Origin: Onthophagus taurus
Lineage: Eukaryota; Arthropoda; Insecta; Coleoptera; Scarabaeidae
Direction: 5' to 3'
NCBI RefSeq assembly: GCF_036711975.1
Contig: NC_091975.1
Span: 2,501-66,500 of the forward strand
DNA: 64,000 bases
Shown here: positions 1 through 12,200 of the stretch, in pieces
Numbering within the stretch: position 1 is the first letter of the stretch
How the letters are laid out: each line of letters opens with the position of its first letter
Notes under the pieces: model-generated
The model's database searches: none
Told to the model about the DNA's origin: nothing
Seen by the model: only the letters and a program-made list of their open reading frames with translations
Translations under genes and position numbers: made by a program

Positions 1-480
1 CAACCCTGCCCTGCCGCAACCCAACCCTGCCCTGCCGCAACCCAACCCTGCCCTGCCGCAACCCAACCCTGCCCTGCCGCAACCCAACCCTGCCCTGCCG
101 CAACCCAACCCTGCCCTGCCGCAACCCAACCCTGCCCTGCCGCAACCCAACCCTGCCCTGCCGCAACCCAACCCTGCCCTGCCGCAACCCAACCCTGCCC
201 TGCCGCAACCCAACCCTGCCCTGCCGCAACCCAACCCTGCCCTGCCGCAACCCAACCCTGCCCTGCCGCAACCCAACCCTGCCCTGCCGCAACCCAACCC
301 TGCCCTGCCGCAACCCAACCCTGCCCTGCCGCAACCCAACCCTGCCCTGCCGCAACCCAACCCTGCCCTGCCGCAACCCAACCCTGCCCTGCCGCAACCC
401 AACCCTGCCCTGCCGCAACCCAACCCTGCCCTGCCGCAACCCAACCCTGCCCTACCGCAACCCAACCCTGCCCTACCGCA
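1..480. repeat. 21-bp GC-rich tandem repeat (about 23 copies)
   Basis: A unit starting CAACCCTGCCCTGCC repeats every 21 bp almost without change from the window edge. Only the last two units differ, having CTACC for CTGCC. The array is far richer in GC than the surrounding DNA, and it probably continues left of the window. The unit length is a multiple of three and the plus frames stay open, but there is no start codon, so I do not call it coding. The minus strand carries closely spaced GGG runs and could form G-quadruplexes. Confidence 0.97.
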
Positions 481-667
481 AGTCTCTTTGTACTTAAAAA
501 AAAAGCGAAATTACTACTCACATCCGGTATAACCGGAAGTACAAAATGAATGATTTCATGTCGTAATAATCCGTTTTAACGGCCTAAATATGCATTCCAA
601 ATGGTTTTCTTATATCACTAATAATAAAAAAAAAATTGGGGGTTAGCCACTTCTGAGGGACATCCGG

Positions 668-786
668 TATACAGGATAGTAGGAGTCACTTCGTTTGGAA
701 CTAATTGTGGAATAGCTCCTGGTGTTTATACAAGAATTTCGCATTATTATATACCTACCTTTGATTGAAAAAATTGTATGGCCTAA
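668..786 (+). pseudogene. 3' fragment of a third snake-like serine protease
   Basis: The translation from 668 reads VYRIVGVTSFGTNCG and then IAPGVYTRISHY, which closely matches the end of the protease at 957-2234 ([25 protein letters not shown]). The final segment is damaged: a short insertion and an early TGA come before the remains of the usual W-I-E-x-V-W-P ending. No catalytic His, Asp or Ser exons are visible, because the sequence to the left is the minisatellite. It is a truncated paralog and shows that this cluster held at least three protease copies. It could instead be the last exon of a gene interrupted by repeat expansion, but the damaged end argues against function. Confidence 0.7.
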
Positions 787-956
787 TTAAAAATAAAAAA
801 TAAATTATAACTTTATTTACCTTAACAAATCCATGAAAGCGTATCAAATTTTAAGAAAAAACAATTTAAACTTAAATTATTCATTCTTATGCACGCCCAC
901 TTTAAATTATTCTTTTATCAAGGTAACTCCTCGGTGTGTTCACTCAGTTTTCGACC

Positions 957-2234
957 ATGCGGTTTGTTATTAACATCTTCGTAATCATTATTCTGGCGAC
1001 ATCGTGCGTCACAACTCAAGGTAATCAACACTTTCATGTAAAAAAATTTATCAAAAAATAATTCGTTTAGAAATCGGCGAACAATGTATTCTAAACGATG
1101 GGTCATCAGGCGTTTGCAAACTAATTTTTGAATGTGTTTCCGCTCAAAATGATTTGAAACTAAAAATTAGACCGAAACACTGTGGATGGAATGGAATGAA
1201 TCCGATTGTGTGTTGCAAACAAACTTCTATTTTAGGTAGCAGATCGTCGAAAAGTGAAGAAAGTAAGTTTGAAAAAACGATTAAATTACAAGATAATTTT
1301 ATTTATTTATTAAGAATGTATTCGTGAATATTCTAATTTGGATATTACAACAACTATAACAACAACAACAACGACTACTACAACTACATCTAAATATCCG
1401 GTGTATTTTGCTGTTGGAGGGGTAAACGCGGCAATTGCGGAGTTTCCCCATATGGCTTTATTAGGATATGGAACAGAAACTAAAGAATATCAATGTGGAG
1501 GAAGCTTGATTAGTGACCAATTTATTTTAACAGCAGCTCATTGTTTACAATCAAGGGATTTGTAAGTTTATTTTCTTATGTCATGCAACCAAGTATACAC
1601 GTAACTTGACCTTCAAAATATAACAACATTAACTTTTTGTGTTTTTTATAGAGGCCCAGTTTCTGCAGTAGTTTTAGGTGATTTAGATACTGGAACGTCT
1701 TTTGACCATGCAGAACCACAACATTTTTCAGTAATTGAAACATTTCCACATCCGGATTATGATTACGCAACATTTTATAACGATATAGCCTTAATAAAAT
1801 TGGATCGACCTGCTATTTTTACATTATATGTAAAACCAGCTTGTATTCAAACGAAACACGATCTACAACACGATAATTTGTCGGCGACCGGTTGGGGTGC
1901 TCTCGAGTTTGGAGGTTCTATGTACAATTATTTACAAAAAGTTAACTTAAATAATCTGCCGATAAAAAATTGTTTGAAAACTTATGGCCCTCAAAGTAGA
2001 TTACCACAAGGTTTTAACGAAACAATTCAAATTTGTGGTGGCAATCTTCAAGCAAGAATGGATACGTGTCAAGGCGATTCAGGAGGTCCGCTACAACTTA
2101 AAATTAAAGATTTTCCACTTACATATAGAATAGTGGGGATTACTTCTTTTGGAAGTAATTGTGGATTAGTTCCTGGTGTTTATACGAGAGTTTCACAGTA
2201 TGATTCTTGGATTGAATCGGTTGTTTGGCCATAA
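957..2234 (+). CDS. CLIP-domain serine protease, snake-like (copy A)
   Basis: Four exons (957-1020, 1071-1262, 1315-1561, 1652-2234) join in phase into 361 aa. Exon 1 is a signal peptide ([17 protein letters not shown]). Exon 2 is a clip domain with its cysteines, ending PIVCC. Exon 3 has a Thr-only stretch linking the clip to the protease domain. The triad is visible: His in TAAHC, Asp in NDIALIK, Ser in GDSGGP. The Asp six residues before that Ser predicts trypsin-like cleavage. It is probably a secreted zymogen acting in a haemolymph cascade (melanisation or Toll). The activation site is odd: AVGG follows Phe, not Arg or Lys. This fits the snake subfamily, whose zymogens are cut after a hydrophobic residue. 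It lies tail to tail with copy B. An AATAAA-type signal follows the stop. Confidence 0.9.
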
Positions 2235-2432
2235 TAATGATTTTTTTTATTATTTTTATAAATAAAGAATGATTAAATTGCTGTTAGTCTTATTTATTTA
2301 CTAAATCTCAAAAGTGTTCACAAGGAAATTAAAATTGCCTTATTTTAAAAAAATGTATTAATAAATCTTGTTTGTAATTTGAACAATCATCATACAATAC
2401 ATCACACTGTTCACAGAGAAATTAAAATTTAT

Positions 2433-3692
2433 TTACTGATTCCAAACATTGTCTTCTATCCATGTAACATATGCGGAAACTCTTGTATACAATCCAGGAA
2501 CTAATCCACAATATTTTCCAACCGAAACAATCCCCACCACTTTATAAACAATTGGATTACTCTGAATGATTCTTTGTAGAGGTCCACCAGAATCTCCTTG
2601 ACAAGTATCTCTACCACCCACAAAACTTCCCGCGCAAATTTGAGTATCATCAGCAATCCCTCGTAGTAAATTAAAAGCTGGTTTATAAGTAACATCACAA
2701 TCTTTTTTGGCGTACACATGCAAATTAACTTTTTGTAGAAAACTATGAATATCAGAACCAAAAGATAAAGCGCCCCAACCGGTAGCTTTTAAAGTAACAT
2801 TTTCAAAAGAATATTTAGTTTGAATACAAGCAGGACGAACAAAATCACTAAATTTTACAGGTTTCTCTAATTTTAACAATGCAATGTCGTGGTAATGAGA
2901 TGTTGATGTGTATTCTTGATAAGGTATCGTTTTGGATATTTTATATTGTTGGGGATCCGCTACGTCTTTTGTGCTATAAATATCCAAGTCGCCTAAACGA
3001 ACGAATTTTACATCCCCACTACGAAAAAGAATTAATTATTTTCTTAAAAATCAAATAAAAAAGAATTAAATTACAATTCGCTCGAATAAAGACAATGGGC
3101 TGCTGTTAAAACAAATTGTTCGCTAATTAAAGTACCTCCACATTTCCATTCGGTGCTGTTTTCATTTCCATAACCCAAAATTGCCTAAAATGAGGAGTGT
3201 AAGAAAAATAGAAAAATTAATTGATTTTTTAAACCATGTGAGGAAATTCTTTAGGGACTGCATCTTCTCCGCCTGTTATGAGAGGATCCTCATCTCTTTC
3301 GACTCCAAATTTTAGTTTGCTGTACTCAACACATTCTAAATTTCATTTTTAATAAAATTAAATAAATTTACATTTTATCCTTACTTTGTTCACTTTTTCT
3401 TAAATCACTTCTTTTATCTTCTTGGGCACAACAAACGATCGGTTGCAAATCTTGAAACGAACATATCTTTGGTTTAATTTGTTTTTTAAGTTGATCGAAA
3501 GCCCCAGGGCATTCCGTAAAAAGTTTGCAGACGCCTTTGCTCTCATTATCAAGCTCACACGTTTCTAATGAGAATAAAATTTGTTATGAGACAAGATTTT
3601 AGTTATGTTAATTGACAAATCTTACCTTGAAAATTCCCGAGGTTAATAAGTCCTAGGAAAAGTAAAGATGTTACTACCAGTTTTAGAGACAT
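2433..3692 (-). CDS. CLIP-domain serine protease, snake-like (copy B)
   Basis: Five exons (3626-3692, 3385-3564, 3235-3335, 3075-3184, 2433-3018) give 347 aa. The signal peptide is [19 protein letters not shown]. The clip domain is in exon 2, with C-V-C-C near its end (QPIVCC). The protease domain starts ITGG directly after Asp-Pro-Leu, so the expected activation cut is after Leu, as in Drosophila snake. The triad is TAAHC, HDIALLK and GDSGGP, with a trypsin-type Asp at the pocket position. Exon layout and sequence show it is a close paralog of copy A, although copy A lacks the intron inside the activation segment. The two genes converge, about 200 bp apart. The role is inferred to be extracellular proteolytic signalling; its target cannot be read here. 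Confidence 0.9.
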
Positions 3693-4803
3693 CTCAACCG
3701 CAACTGGTTTGTGATAATTTATGCATGTAATTTCATAGGTTGCCTAATAGATAATTTTATTTACGTGTATGATAATAACAAAGTCTTGGAATTAAAATTA
3801 GATTATAATTATAAGTGTAAAATTTGTTTATTTCAAAGTATTTAAACGGTGCACAAGATCGTAAAATAGGAAATAATGTATAATAATAAAAAATATTTTT
3901 TTTTATTTATTACAGCATTTATTTATTACTACTTTAAGGTAGCGTTGTAATTCAAATCCAACATTGTTGGTTGTTATATACGGTGTTGGGTAGATGGCGC
4001 TAGCGGTAAAGCTAATAAAGAAGAGACCAATATGATATAGAAATAGTAAAAATTACAATATGTAAGGTCCGTTGAGTATTGGCAAGGTCCGTTAAGTAAA
4101 CAACTACTGTATAAGCTTATCCAACTGCCTATGAACGCTGTTGTTATGAACGTATCCCCTCCGCAAAGGCCTTGTTGTGACGTCATTTCAAGAATTGTCA
4201 TTTCTGTTTTCATTTATATACGTAAACCAACACAAACTCTTTATTTCTTGAGTTTAATAACACTTGTTTAATTTTTAAATAATTATTAACATAAATATTA
4301 TTATTATATTATATCATATTATGTTATATTTTTCCTCCAATGATGTCAAGTTGTTCGAATTGGATTACCTTATAACTTATAAAACATAAGCAATACTCAA
4401 CGAACCTTAAATATTATTATTATATTAACATATATATTATATCGATACTACAATAAGAATACTACTTTACCGACATTTTTCATAATAACATTTAAAAACA
4501 TTAAAAATTAAATTAAATAAAATTTAAGAGAAAGAAACGTCTATTTAATTAATTACTTTAGCATAATGAATGCACCAATTTATAATTATAATATTATAAG
4601 TTTCTAAGGGCGATAACAAGATATTTATAAATGTATTTGTTGGTATAATCGGGAACTGTTTTTAACTGTCAAATTTGACAGTGATTTCCGCTAAGATGTT
4701 TAGATCCCGGTTATTGACATAGAATTTTTTTAATAAAAACTATCTCTTGATTGTATGTACAACAGTAATTGTGATAATTTTACTTAATTATTTTTAAAAT
4801 AAA
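3693..4803. other. Intergenic: protease B upstream region and PDZD8 upstream region
   Basis: This is very AT-rich DNA between two divergent genes. Apart from a possible short inverted-repeat element at 4057-4415, I see no coding or RNA feature. Open frames here are short and unlike any family I know. Confidence 0.6.
4057..4415. mobile_element. Possible MITE with ~26-bp terminal inverted repeats
   Basis: The segment at 4057-4083 (core AAGGTCCGTTGAGTATTG) recurs inverted at 4390-4415 (core CAATACTCAACGAACCTT). A second, shortened copy of the motif follows the left end at 4084-4096. The interior is AT-rich and non-coding. The length, near 360 bp, suits a non-autonomous DNA element. No clear target duplication was seen, so the family is open. 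Confidence 0.4.
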
Positions 4804-7800
4804 ATGGATATATTCAGTATTGTATTTTTAACAACCGTTTCATTATTGTTCGGTATAATTCTAACATTGGTTGTGCAGTATTATGTGTTAGTGAAGTGTT
4901 TCAACAAGAATCCCTTGGCTGAGAAGCCGGAAAAGTTGAGAGAAGAAGTCTTCAGCTTACCCGAGGTAATTGCTGTAATGTTTTTTAGGTTGCTATTTAA
5001 ACAACTTGATTGTTTTAGGGTTTAAAACGAGATATAGACGCTGTTGACAAAAAGTCTGATTCAAGCTTGCCCATAAGTTTAATGTTACAATTTCTATTTT
5101 ATGAATTACGACATACAGAGTCAGTTAAAAGGTGGCTTTATAAAAAGCTTTCATTAGAATTCGATGAGTTACTTCATAAAACTACAGTCGGAAAGTTTTT
5201 CGATGCAATTAAAATAAGTGATATGAACATTGGATCTCAATTCCCAGATATACAACATATAGCTTTAGAAGATGTTAAGTTAGATAAAACTGATGGACAC
5301 ATAGAAACCCTTAATGTAGCCATAGATATAGAATATGCTGGAAATTTTATGCTTTCGATCGATGCCAAGATGAAATTTGGTAAAACGGCTTATTTATCAA
5401 TTAAATTAAAGAAAGTGTGCGGGAAAGCTAGGTTACAATTTACAAGGATTCCTTATACCCATTGGTCGATAAGTTTTTATAATGACCCCGTTCTTGAATT
5501 AGCGGTTGAATCACATTTTCAAGGGAGACAACTTCAGGCGAATATAACCGGCCTAATTATGCATCAAATCAAAAAAGCTATACGCAGAAAACATACTTTA
5601 CCTAATTATAAAATTAGATATAAACCATTTTTTGTAAAGACTGATCCCGGACAATTAGATAACGAGGACAGCGAAATCATACCCCAAGGACAATTAGAAA
5701 TGAATTGTCTCGACGTAACCAGACTTTCATATACATCTGATATAATAAACGTTTATTGTACATTTACAGTAGATTCAGTACCTTATATAAGTTTGTATAC
5801 AAAAGAAAACGTAACTTACTTAGTTCTTGAATTAACATTAACAAAAGTACGTCATCAACATTTAGGTGTAATTTTTAAACAAGAACAAACAGGAGTTTTC
5901 GTCGATTCAATAACACCATTAACACCCGCTGCTATAGCCGGTTTAAAAGCCGGAGATATGCTTTTAGCCATCGAAAATAAAAATGTAAATAATGTTGCAA
6001 ATGTTGCCAAATTAATAAAAGCTATATCAAGCGTGAATATAACGCTTAAAGTTGAACGAACAGTTCAAGATTACGTATTTAAAACGAAATCGAAATATGA
6101 TAAAAATGAAAAACTTGAAATGAGTTCTAAAATTGTTAACACCCCATCAAGCATTGACGATCTTGAACTGGAAACGAATTCGGAAAGTTTAGAATTGATG
6201 GTTTCAAAGAAAAAAAGTGACACAAAAGTTCCTAAAATACTTGCTGGAAATGAAAATATGTCGAAATTCGCGCAAACAATCGGCAATTTTACGCTAAGAA
6301 AACGGAAACAATCCGTTGAAAGAACGTCAAATGATAACAGTACGAAAACAACGCCGAACGCATCAAGTCCAGGAACGCCACAACATTCCCTAAAACATTG
6401 TATCTCAATCCCAAGTACGATTTTATTGAATAAGAAACATTCCATTGCCGAATTACCCGAAATTGTTCGAACCGATTTAGAAACGCAAGATGTGGAGATT
6501 TTATCAAGTGTAAATGAGTGTATTAAAGGAAAGGAATTAAGTGTGGGCAGTTTGATTTCTTTTAATGATGATATTGTATTTTCGTTAAAAGAGAAACATA
6601 AATATTTAAATATAAACGTTTGGGGTATTAATGGGAGTAGAAATGAAATTCTTTTGGGATATACCAATATATCGTTAAGTGAAATATTAAATGAATGTTG
6701 TAATTCGATGTTGGGGCAATATATGAGAACTTATTCTTTTTTACCACCTACTAATATTCCACCTACAAAGTAAGTATAATTTATTTCCAAAAAAACTCAA
6801 AAGTTACAGGTCTCTACATAACACATCAATCTTGTTTTGTTTTATAAAAATAAGATATCTATATATATATACAATATACAACGAATAGACAGTCAAAATT
6901 CTTTTCCTCATTTAGAATTGTTAGATTATTCAAAGTAGTAGACTCGAAATCACTGTGAATAAATATTGCAACTCCTCCTCTTTCAAAGAAAGTTCTGCTA
7001 AAAGATGCAACCAGAAAGAAATTTTTAAAAGTTATCAAATTGAGTTTCTCTTTTTTCAACCAATGTTCACTTATACATACAATTTTTATATTGTACATTG
7101 ACATTGTTGCAGTACAACTTTCAATCTTTTTCAAATGAAATTTCTCTTTTATAAAATAACAATTAAAAAATGACGATAAAGTAGTGCACGATTTTATCAT
7201 AATTATGTCAAACTTTAAAAACTTTTATTAATTGTAGTTTATTTAATTTTTGTAGTTCTACTCATCCATTAATGGCCCATTCAGGTTTTGAGCACGTTTT
7301 TTGTTATGGTGATATTCTTTTATCGTTCGTATGGAATCACGATGAAGATAACGTTGAAGTTCGACCAAAAATAATTCCGGATAACATTGAAACGAAACCC
7401 AACATTATAACTGGTACGGTTAAACACGACTTTATACGGACACAATTTCATAGAACCACTCATTGTGATTTTTGTACAAAAAAGGTATAAATTTAATTTT
7501 TGTTTTACCTATAAGATTTGATTTTTAAGTTTATTTTAGATCTGGTTAAAAGATGCCGTTCAATGCCGTCAATGTGGTTTATGTTGCCATAAGAAATGTA
7601 TAACAAAATGCCAAGTAAGCACGGATTGTGTGCAAAGTGATATTGTTATAAAAACGGATGGAATCGAAAGTGACATATCAATTAAGGATGTAATTGTTCA
7701 GGATGATTTATCTGGATTGGATAAATCCGATACAGATAGTTCCGGTGAATTAAAAAGTAGTTGTAATTTAAAACGCGTCAACAGTGCTAATAATTTAACT

Positions 7801-8435
7801 ATACCAGGTAGAAACAATAAAAATATTTTATTAAAGTTTTAGCACCAAACATTTCTATTCGCTTCTTTTATTCCCCACAAATTATTTCTTTTAGGTTCTC
7901 ATGTTACAACTTGTCAATCACGTAGCTTGCCACCATCACCACAACACACGCCTAGCCGCAAACAATCTCTCGTCGATACAAATCCGTTCATTTTATGTCC
8001 TGCTGTCTTAGATGACGTCTTCAAAAATCCAACGGAAGCAGCTGAATGCGTTTCGCAACTTCTCGATCATATTTTGTTATGTCCGAGTGATGAATCCCTT
8101 ATGGATGCTGCCAAAGATACTGGTAAACAACTTTACGCCACCGTTCCAATGGAAGAAAAAGTTGATAAGATTAATACGATGGTGAGATGTGATAAAAATA
8201 AAAATGTATGACGTAAATTTATTTTTTTTAGATGGGCGAATTAAAGAAAGTGTTTGATATTGTTACAATGGAACACGCAAATTTATCAAAACAATTAAAT
8301 TCTGAAGAATCAGAAGTGGAAAAGACGAGATTAGCTTTTATGATGGGTAAAGCTGATGCAAAAATGCACGCGATATCAGCTTTAATGCTGCATTATTGTA
8401 CAAGTTTACAACAATCTCAAGAAAAAATTGTTTAA
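4804..8435 (+). CDS. PDZD8: PDZ domain-containing protein 8 (ER contact-site lipid transfer)
   Basis: Six exons (4804-4965, 5019-6769, 7256-7484, 7540-7807, 7895-8181, 8232-8435) give 966 aa. The order is that of PDZD8: an N-terminal membrane anchor (residues about 5-27), an SMP lipid-binding domain (about 70-290), then a PDZ domain near 325-400 (HLGVIF, with AAIAGLKAGDMLL). A C1 zinc finger spans exons 3 and 4 (HDFIRTQF, HCDFC, CRQCG, CCHKKC, near 695-740), and a helical tail follows. In animals PDZD8 sits in the ER membrane and moves lipid at contacts with late endosomes and mitochondria. The Ser/Lys-rich linker between PDZ and C1 is low complexity. Intron 2 holds a LINE fragment. The ATG chosen is the first, directly before the hydrophobic anchor. 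Confidence 0.93.
6859..7200 (-). mobile_element. LINE fragment (endonuclease domain) in PDZD8 intron
   Basis: A minus-strand open frame of 113 codons reads VCISEHWLKKEKL and later FERGGVAIFI. That is the spacing of the apurinic-type endonuclease of non-LTR retrotransposons (a cIsEhWL motif followed by an R..GGvaI motif). Only this part of the element remains, inserted antisense in the 486-bp intron between PDZD8 exons 2 and 3. The LINE clade cannot be set from so little. Confidence 0.65.
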
Positions 8436-9253
8436 ATCGTCGTTGTATTTAGAAAAAAAAACATTAGTAGGTTGTGGTTTCTTCAATTATGTTTGTTGTT
8501 TCCCATAGAAACGTTTTTATTGGTTTCTATTTATAATTTTTGCTTATAGGATAGGTATTCTAACAGTTATAAGTCACTACAATTAAACGATTTGCACTAA
8601 TAAAAGAGTAAAAAGAAAATTTTTGAACACAGTATTAATTTATTTATATTAATTAACCTTTCAGTACACGCTACTTACGCAGTTCTCGTTAAAGTAGTAC
8701 TTTTATTTATTTGTTTTATTTCACAAGTATTAATATTTATTAGAATTGTTATAATTAATATCGAATGTTTGTGTTCATTTAAATATTCTCATAAAACAGC
8801 AAGCGAACAAAATTAGAAATTTAAAAAGGTCGCGCTCGTGTATTGAAAGGTTAAGATAGATTATTTATATTTAGAGAAAAAAAGGAAATGAAAGATACTC
8901 TAGTCAATTATATTTTAATTACTATTTTTCTTATAAAAATCTCATTTATAGCACATCTTTTTATGGTTCTTTTTTTCTATAATGACAATTGCTGATGTGA
9001 TTGTTTAAAAGTCCTAATTTGTTGTAAATTATTTTTTGTGTTGAAAAGATTGTCCCATTTATAATTATTAAAGTAACACCAAAAATAATGGGACCACAAG
9101 ACTTTTAACAATTCCATTTAATGCATATTAATTATAAAAGCGTTTTCTATTTATTATATTTCTTATTTGTATCTATACCTAAATTATTTAATGAGCGTAT
9201 TGTTCATTGTGATAAAAAAAATAATAAAAAATATTAAAAAAAAAATTTATAAT
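8436..9253. other. Convergent intergenic region, PDZD8 3' UTR
   Basis: This is the AT-rich tail after the PDZD8 stop, reaching the end of the minus-strand coiled-coil gene. AATAAA-like words occur several times. I see no gene, RNA or repeat in it. Confidence 0.6.
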
Positions 9254-12200
9254 TTATTCATCTTGGGAATTTTGAGATAAATCGTATTTAACGGTATATA
9301 TTTGTTTAACTTTTTCAATCTCGTTTGCCCACTGTACTTTCCATCTTTCCAATCGTTCCACATTTTCACTATCCTCAGTTTGTAACGCTAAAAGAATATA
9401 CAACCTTTCTACTTCATACGCATTAACAGCATTTCCAATATCGATTAAATCATCAGTTACATCATACTCGGAGCTTTTAACGAACGAAGTAAAAGAAGAA
9501 GATACGTCGTCAAATTCATATTTTTTTTTTACTTTTTCGCGAAATTTATTTAAATTTATGCATGCTGTCGGTGTTTCACTCGTTTTTGAATTTAAGCTCT
9601 CTTCTAATTTTACTATTCCTTTTGCAAACGTTTCGAGAAATTCTTCACCTCTCGAATACTCTTCTTGTAGTTGATTCACATTGGTTTCTTCGTTAAACAT
9701 TGTATAAGCTTCTGTTGCTAAGCTTGCGTATTCTTCTAACGTTGATTTAAACGTTTTTTGCATATCTTTTAGATCACACTGCATTTAAAAAAATAAGAAC
9801 AAAATAAATTAATAAAATTTAGATACTTAACAGTACAAAACTCTAAAGATGGTAAAAATATATTTCTCCACTCATCGAAAAACCCATTCATTTCTTCATC
9901 CAACTCATCCAAAAGACATTGATTTTTTGGATTTCCGTGTAAAACCAATAATTTCTTATGAATATTATCGAAAATATCGTTTTGTTTGAAATTAACTTCA
10001 CCGAGACGTTTTATGAATAATCGATGAATCTCTTTAATTTCTTTGGTCATTTTGTTTTTGTACTCTTCCAATAATCGTTTACAGATTACTTTTATAAACA
10101 AACTGGTTTCGTTTAATTTCGTTATAAACAATTGTAATTCTTGTAACCAAAACATTTCAGATTGAACGTAATAATAAACATATGTTGGTAAATTTGTTGC
10201 TACAAAATCATCATATGATGGCAAAATTTTATTTTCAGTGATAAAGCTTTTAGGTTCGTTTTGTTCATAAAATATCTAAAAAAAATATCAAGAACAAATA
10301 TGTATAATAACTAAAATATAAGTAGATAATGTTAAAGTAATTAAATATTTCTAGAAAATCATGTATGTAACGCCATTTAGTGGTAGGTAGTCTTTTGAAT
10401 GTTACGCGCGTTGCTATGTTCGGACCGTATACAAGCTGTCATTTTTTAGTTTTTAAGTAGAGTAACCAATAGAGTAGCAACAACGTCTTCGAACATACTT
10501 CGTGTTGTGTTTAATAGTGTCAAGTTAATAGTTAGATATAGTTATAATATATAATAATATTAGTTATACTCTGTTTTTAAACCAGGAGGAGTATTTTAAA
10601 TTTGTCACCAGATTGACCTTGCACGTGATTGGTTGAATGCGAGGAAGGTTCACACACAGGCAATTTTGAATTTGAAGGTTAGGTAATTGATAATTCGACA
10701 GTTTCGTGTCATTATTGTATATTTTGTGTTCTTAAACCCTTTTTTATTATATTTTGAAATAAATACACTCATAACTTCAATGTTAATTTGTATGTATAGT
10801 GTTGACGATAACAAACGAAAATAAATACAATAATAAGTAAATAAATAAATAATAATTATTAATTTAAATTTACCGCCAAAATATCTAGTGATATTTTCTG
10901 GTGATTTTTTCCAGTGTAAATCTGACTTTCGCGTTTACTCCTCCTGGTTTAAAAACAGAGTATAGTTCTAGTGCAAGTGTTAGTTCTAGTTTTAATTGTT
11001 ATTCAGTGCTAAGTTGTATATTTTTAAGTTTCGGGTTTAGCCCTCTGTCTTCAGACGCTGAATGTTAGGTAAGGTTAGTTTTGTTTACAAACATTAATTA
11101 TACCATGAAGTATTCTTTGGCAATTATAGCGTGAAGTTTTCTTTTGTAATGTCAATTATAGCGTGAAGGAATGTTCGGTAAGGTTAGTTTTGTTTACAAA
11201 CATTAATTATACCATGAAGTTTTCTTTGGCAATTAGTAATGGCAATTATAGCGTGAAGTTATCTTTTGTAATGTCAATTATAGCGTGAAGGAATGTGAGG
11301 TAAGGTTAGTTTTGTTTACAAACATTAATTATACCATGAAGTATTCTTTGGCAATTAGTAATGGCAATTATAGCGTGAAGTTTTCTTTTGTAATGTCAAT
11401 TATAGCGTGAAGGAATGTTCGGTAAGGTTAGTTTTGTTTACAAACATTAATTATACCTTGAAGTTTTCTTTGGCAATTTGTAATGGCAATTATAGCGTGA
11501 AGTTTTCTTTTGTAATGTCAATTATAGCGTGAAGGAATGTGAGGTAAGGTTAGTTTTGTTTACAAACATTAATTATACCATGAAGTTTTCTTTGGCAATT
11601 AGTAATGGCAATTATAGCGTGAAGTTTTCTTTTGTAATGTCAATTATAGCGTGAAGGAATGTTCGGTAAGGTTAGTTTTGTTTACAAACATTAATTATAC
11701 CATGAAGTTTTCTTTGGCAATTAGTAATGGCAATTATAGCGTGAAGTTATCTTTTGTAATGTCAATTATAGCGTGAAGGAATGTGAGGTAAGGTTAGTTT
11801 TGTTTACAAACATTAATTATACCATGAAGTATTCTTTGGCAATTAGTAATGGCAATTATAGCGTGAAGTTTTCTTTTGTAATGTCAATTATAGCGTGAAG
11901 GAATGTTCGGTAAGGTTAGTTTTGTTTACAAACATTAATTATACCTTGAAGTTTTCTTTGGCAATTTGTAATGGCAATTATAGCGTGAAGTTTTCTTTTG
12001 TAATGTCAATTATAGCGTGAAGGAATGTGAGGTAAGGTTAGTTTTGTTTACAAACATTAATTATACCATGAAGTTTTCTTTGGCAATTAGTAATGGCAAT
12101 TATAGCGTGAAGTTTTCTTTTGTAATGTCAATTATAGCGTGAAGGAATGTTAGGTAAGGTTAGTTTTGTTTACAAACATTAATTATACCTTGAAGTTTTC

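Noticed and set aside
1-480. CRISPR-like array
   Set aside because: Units are contiguous with no spacers and the DNA is eukaryotic; it is a minisatellite.
3974-4213. 79-codon minus frame upstream of PDZD8
   Set aside because: No family resemblance, and it overlaps the likely inverted-repeat element.
6071-6667. 198-codon minus-strand open frame
   Set aside because: It is the shadow of the PDZD8 coding exon on the opposite strand; the plus strand has clear PDZD8 domains.
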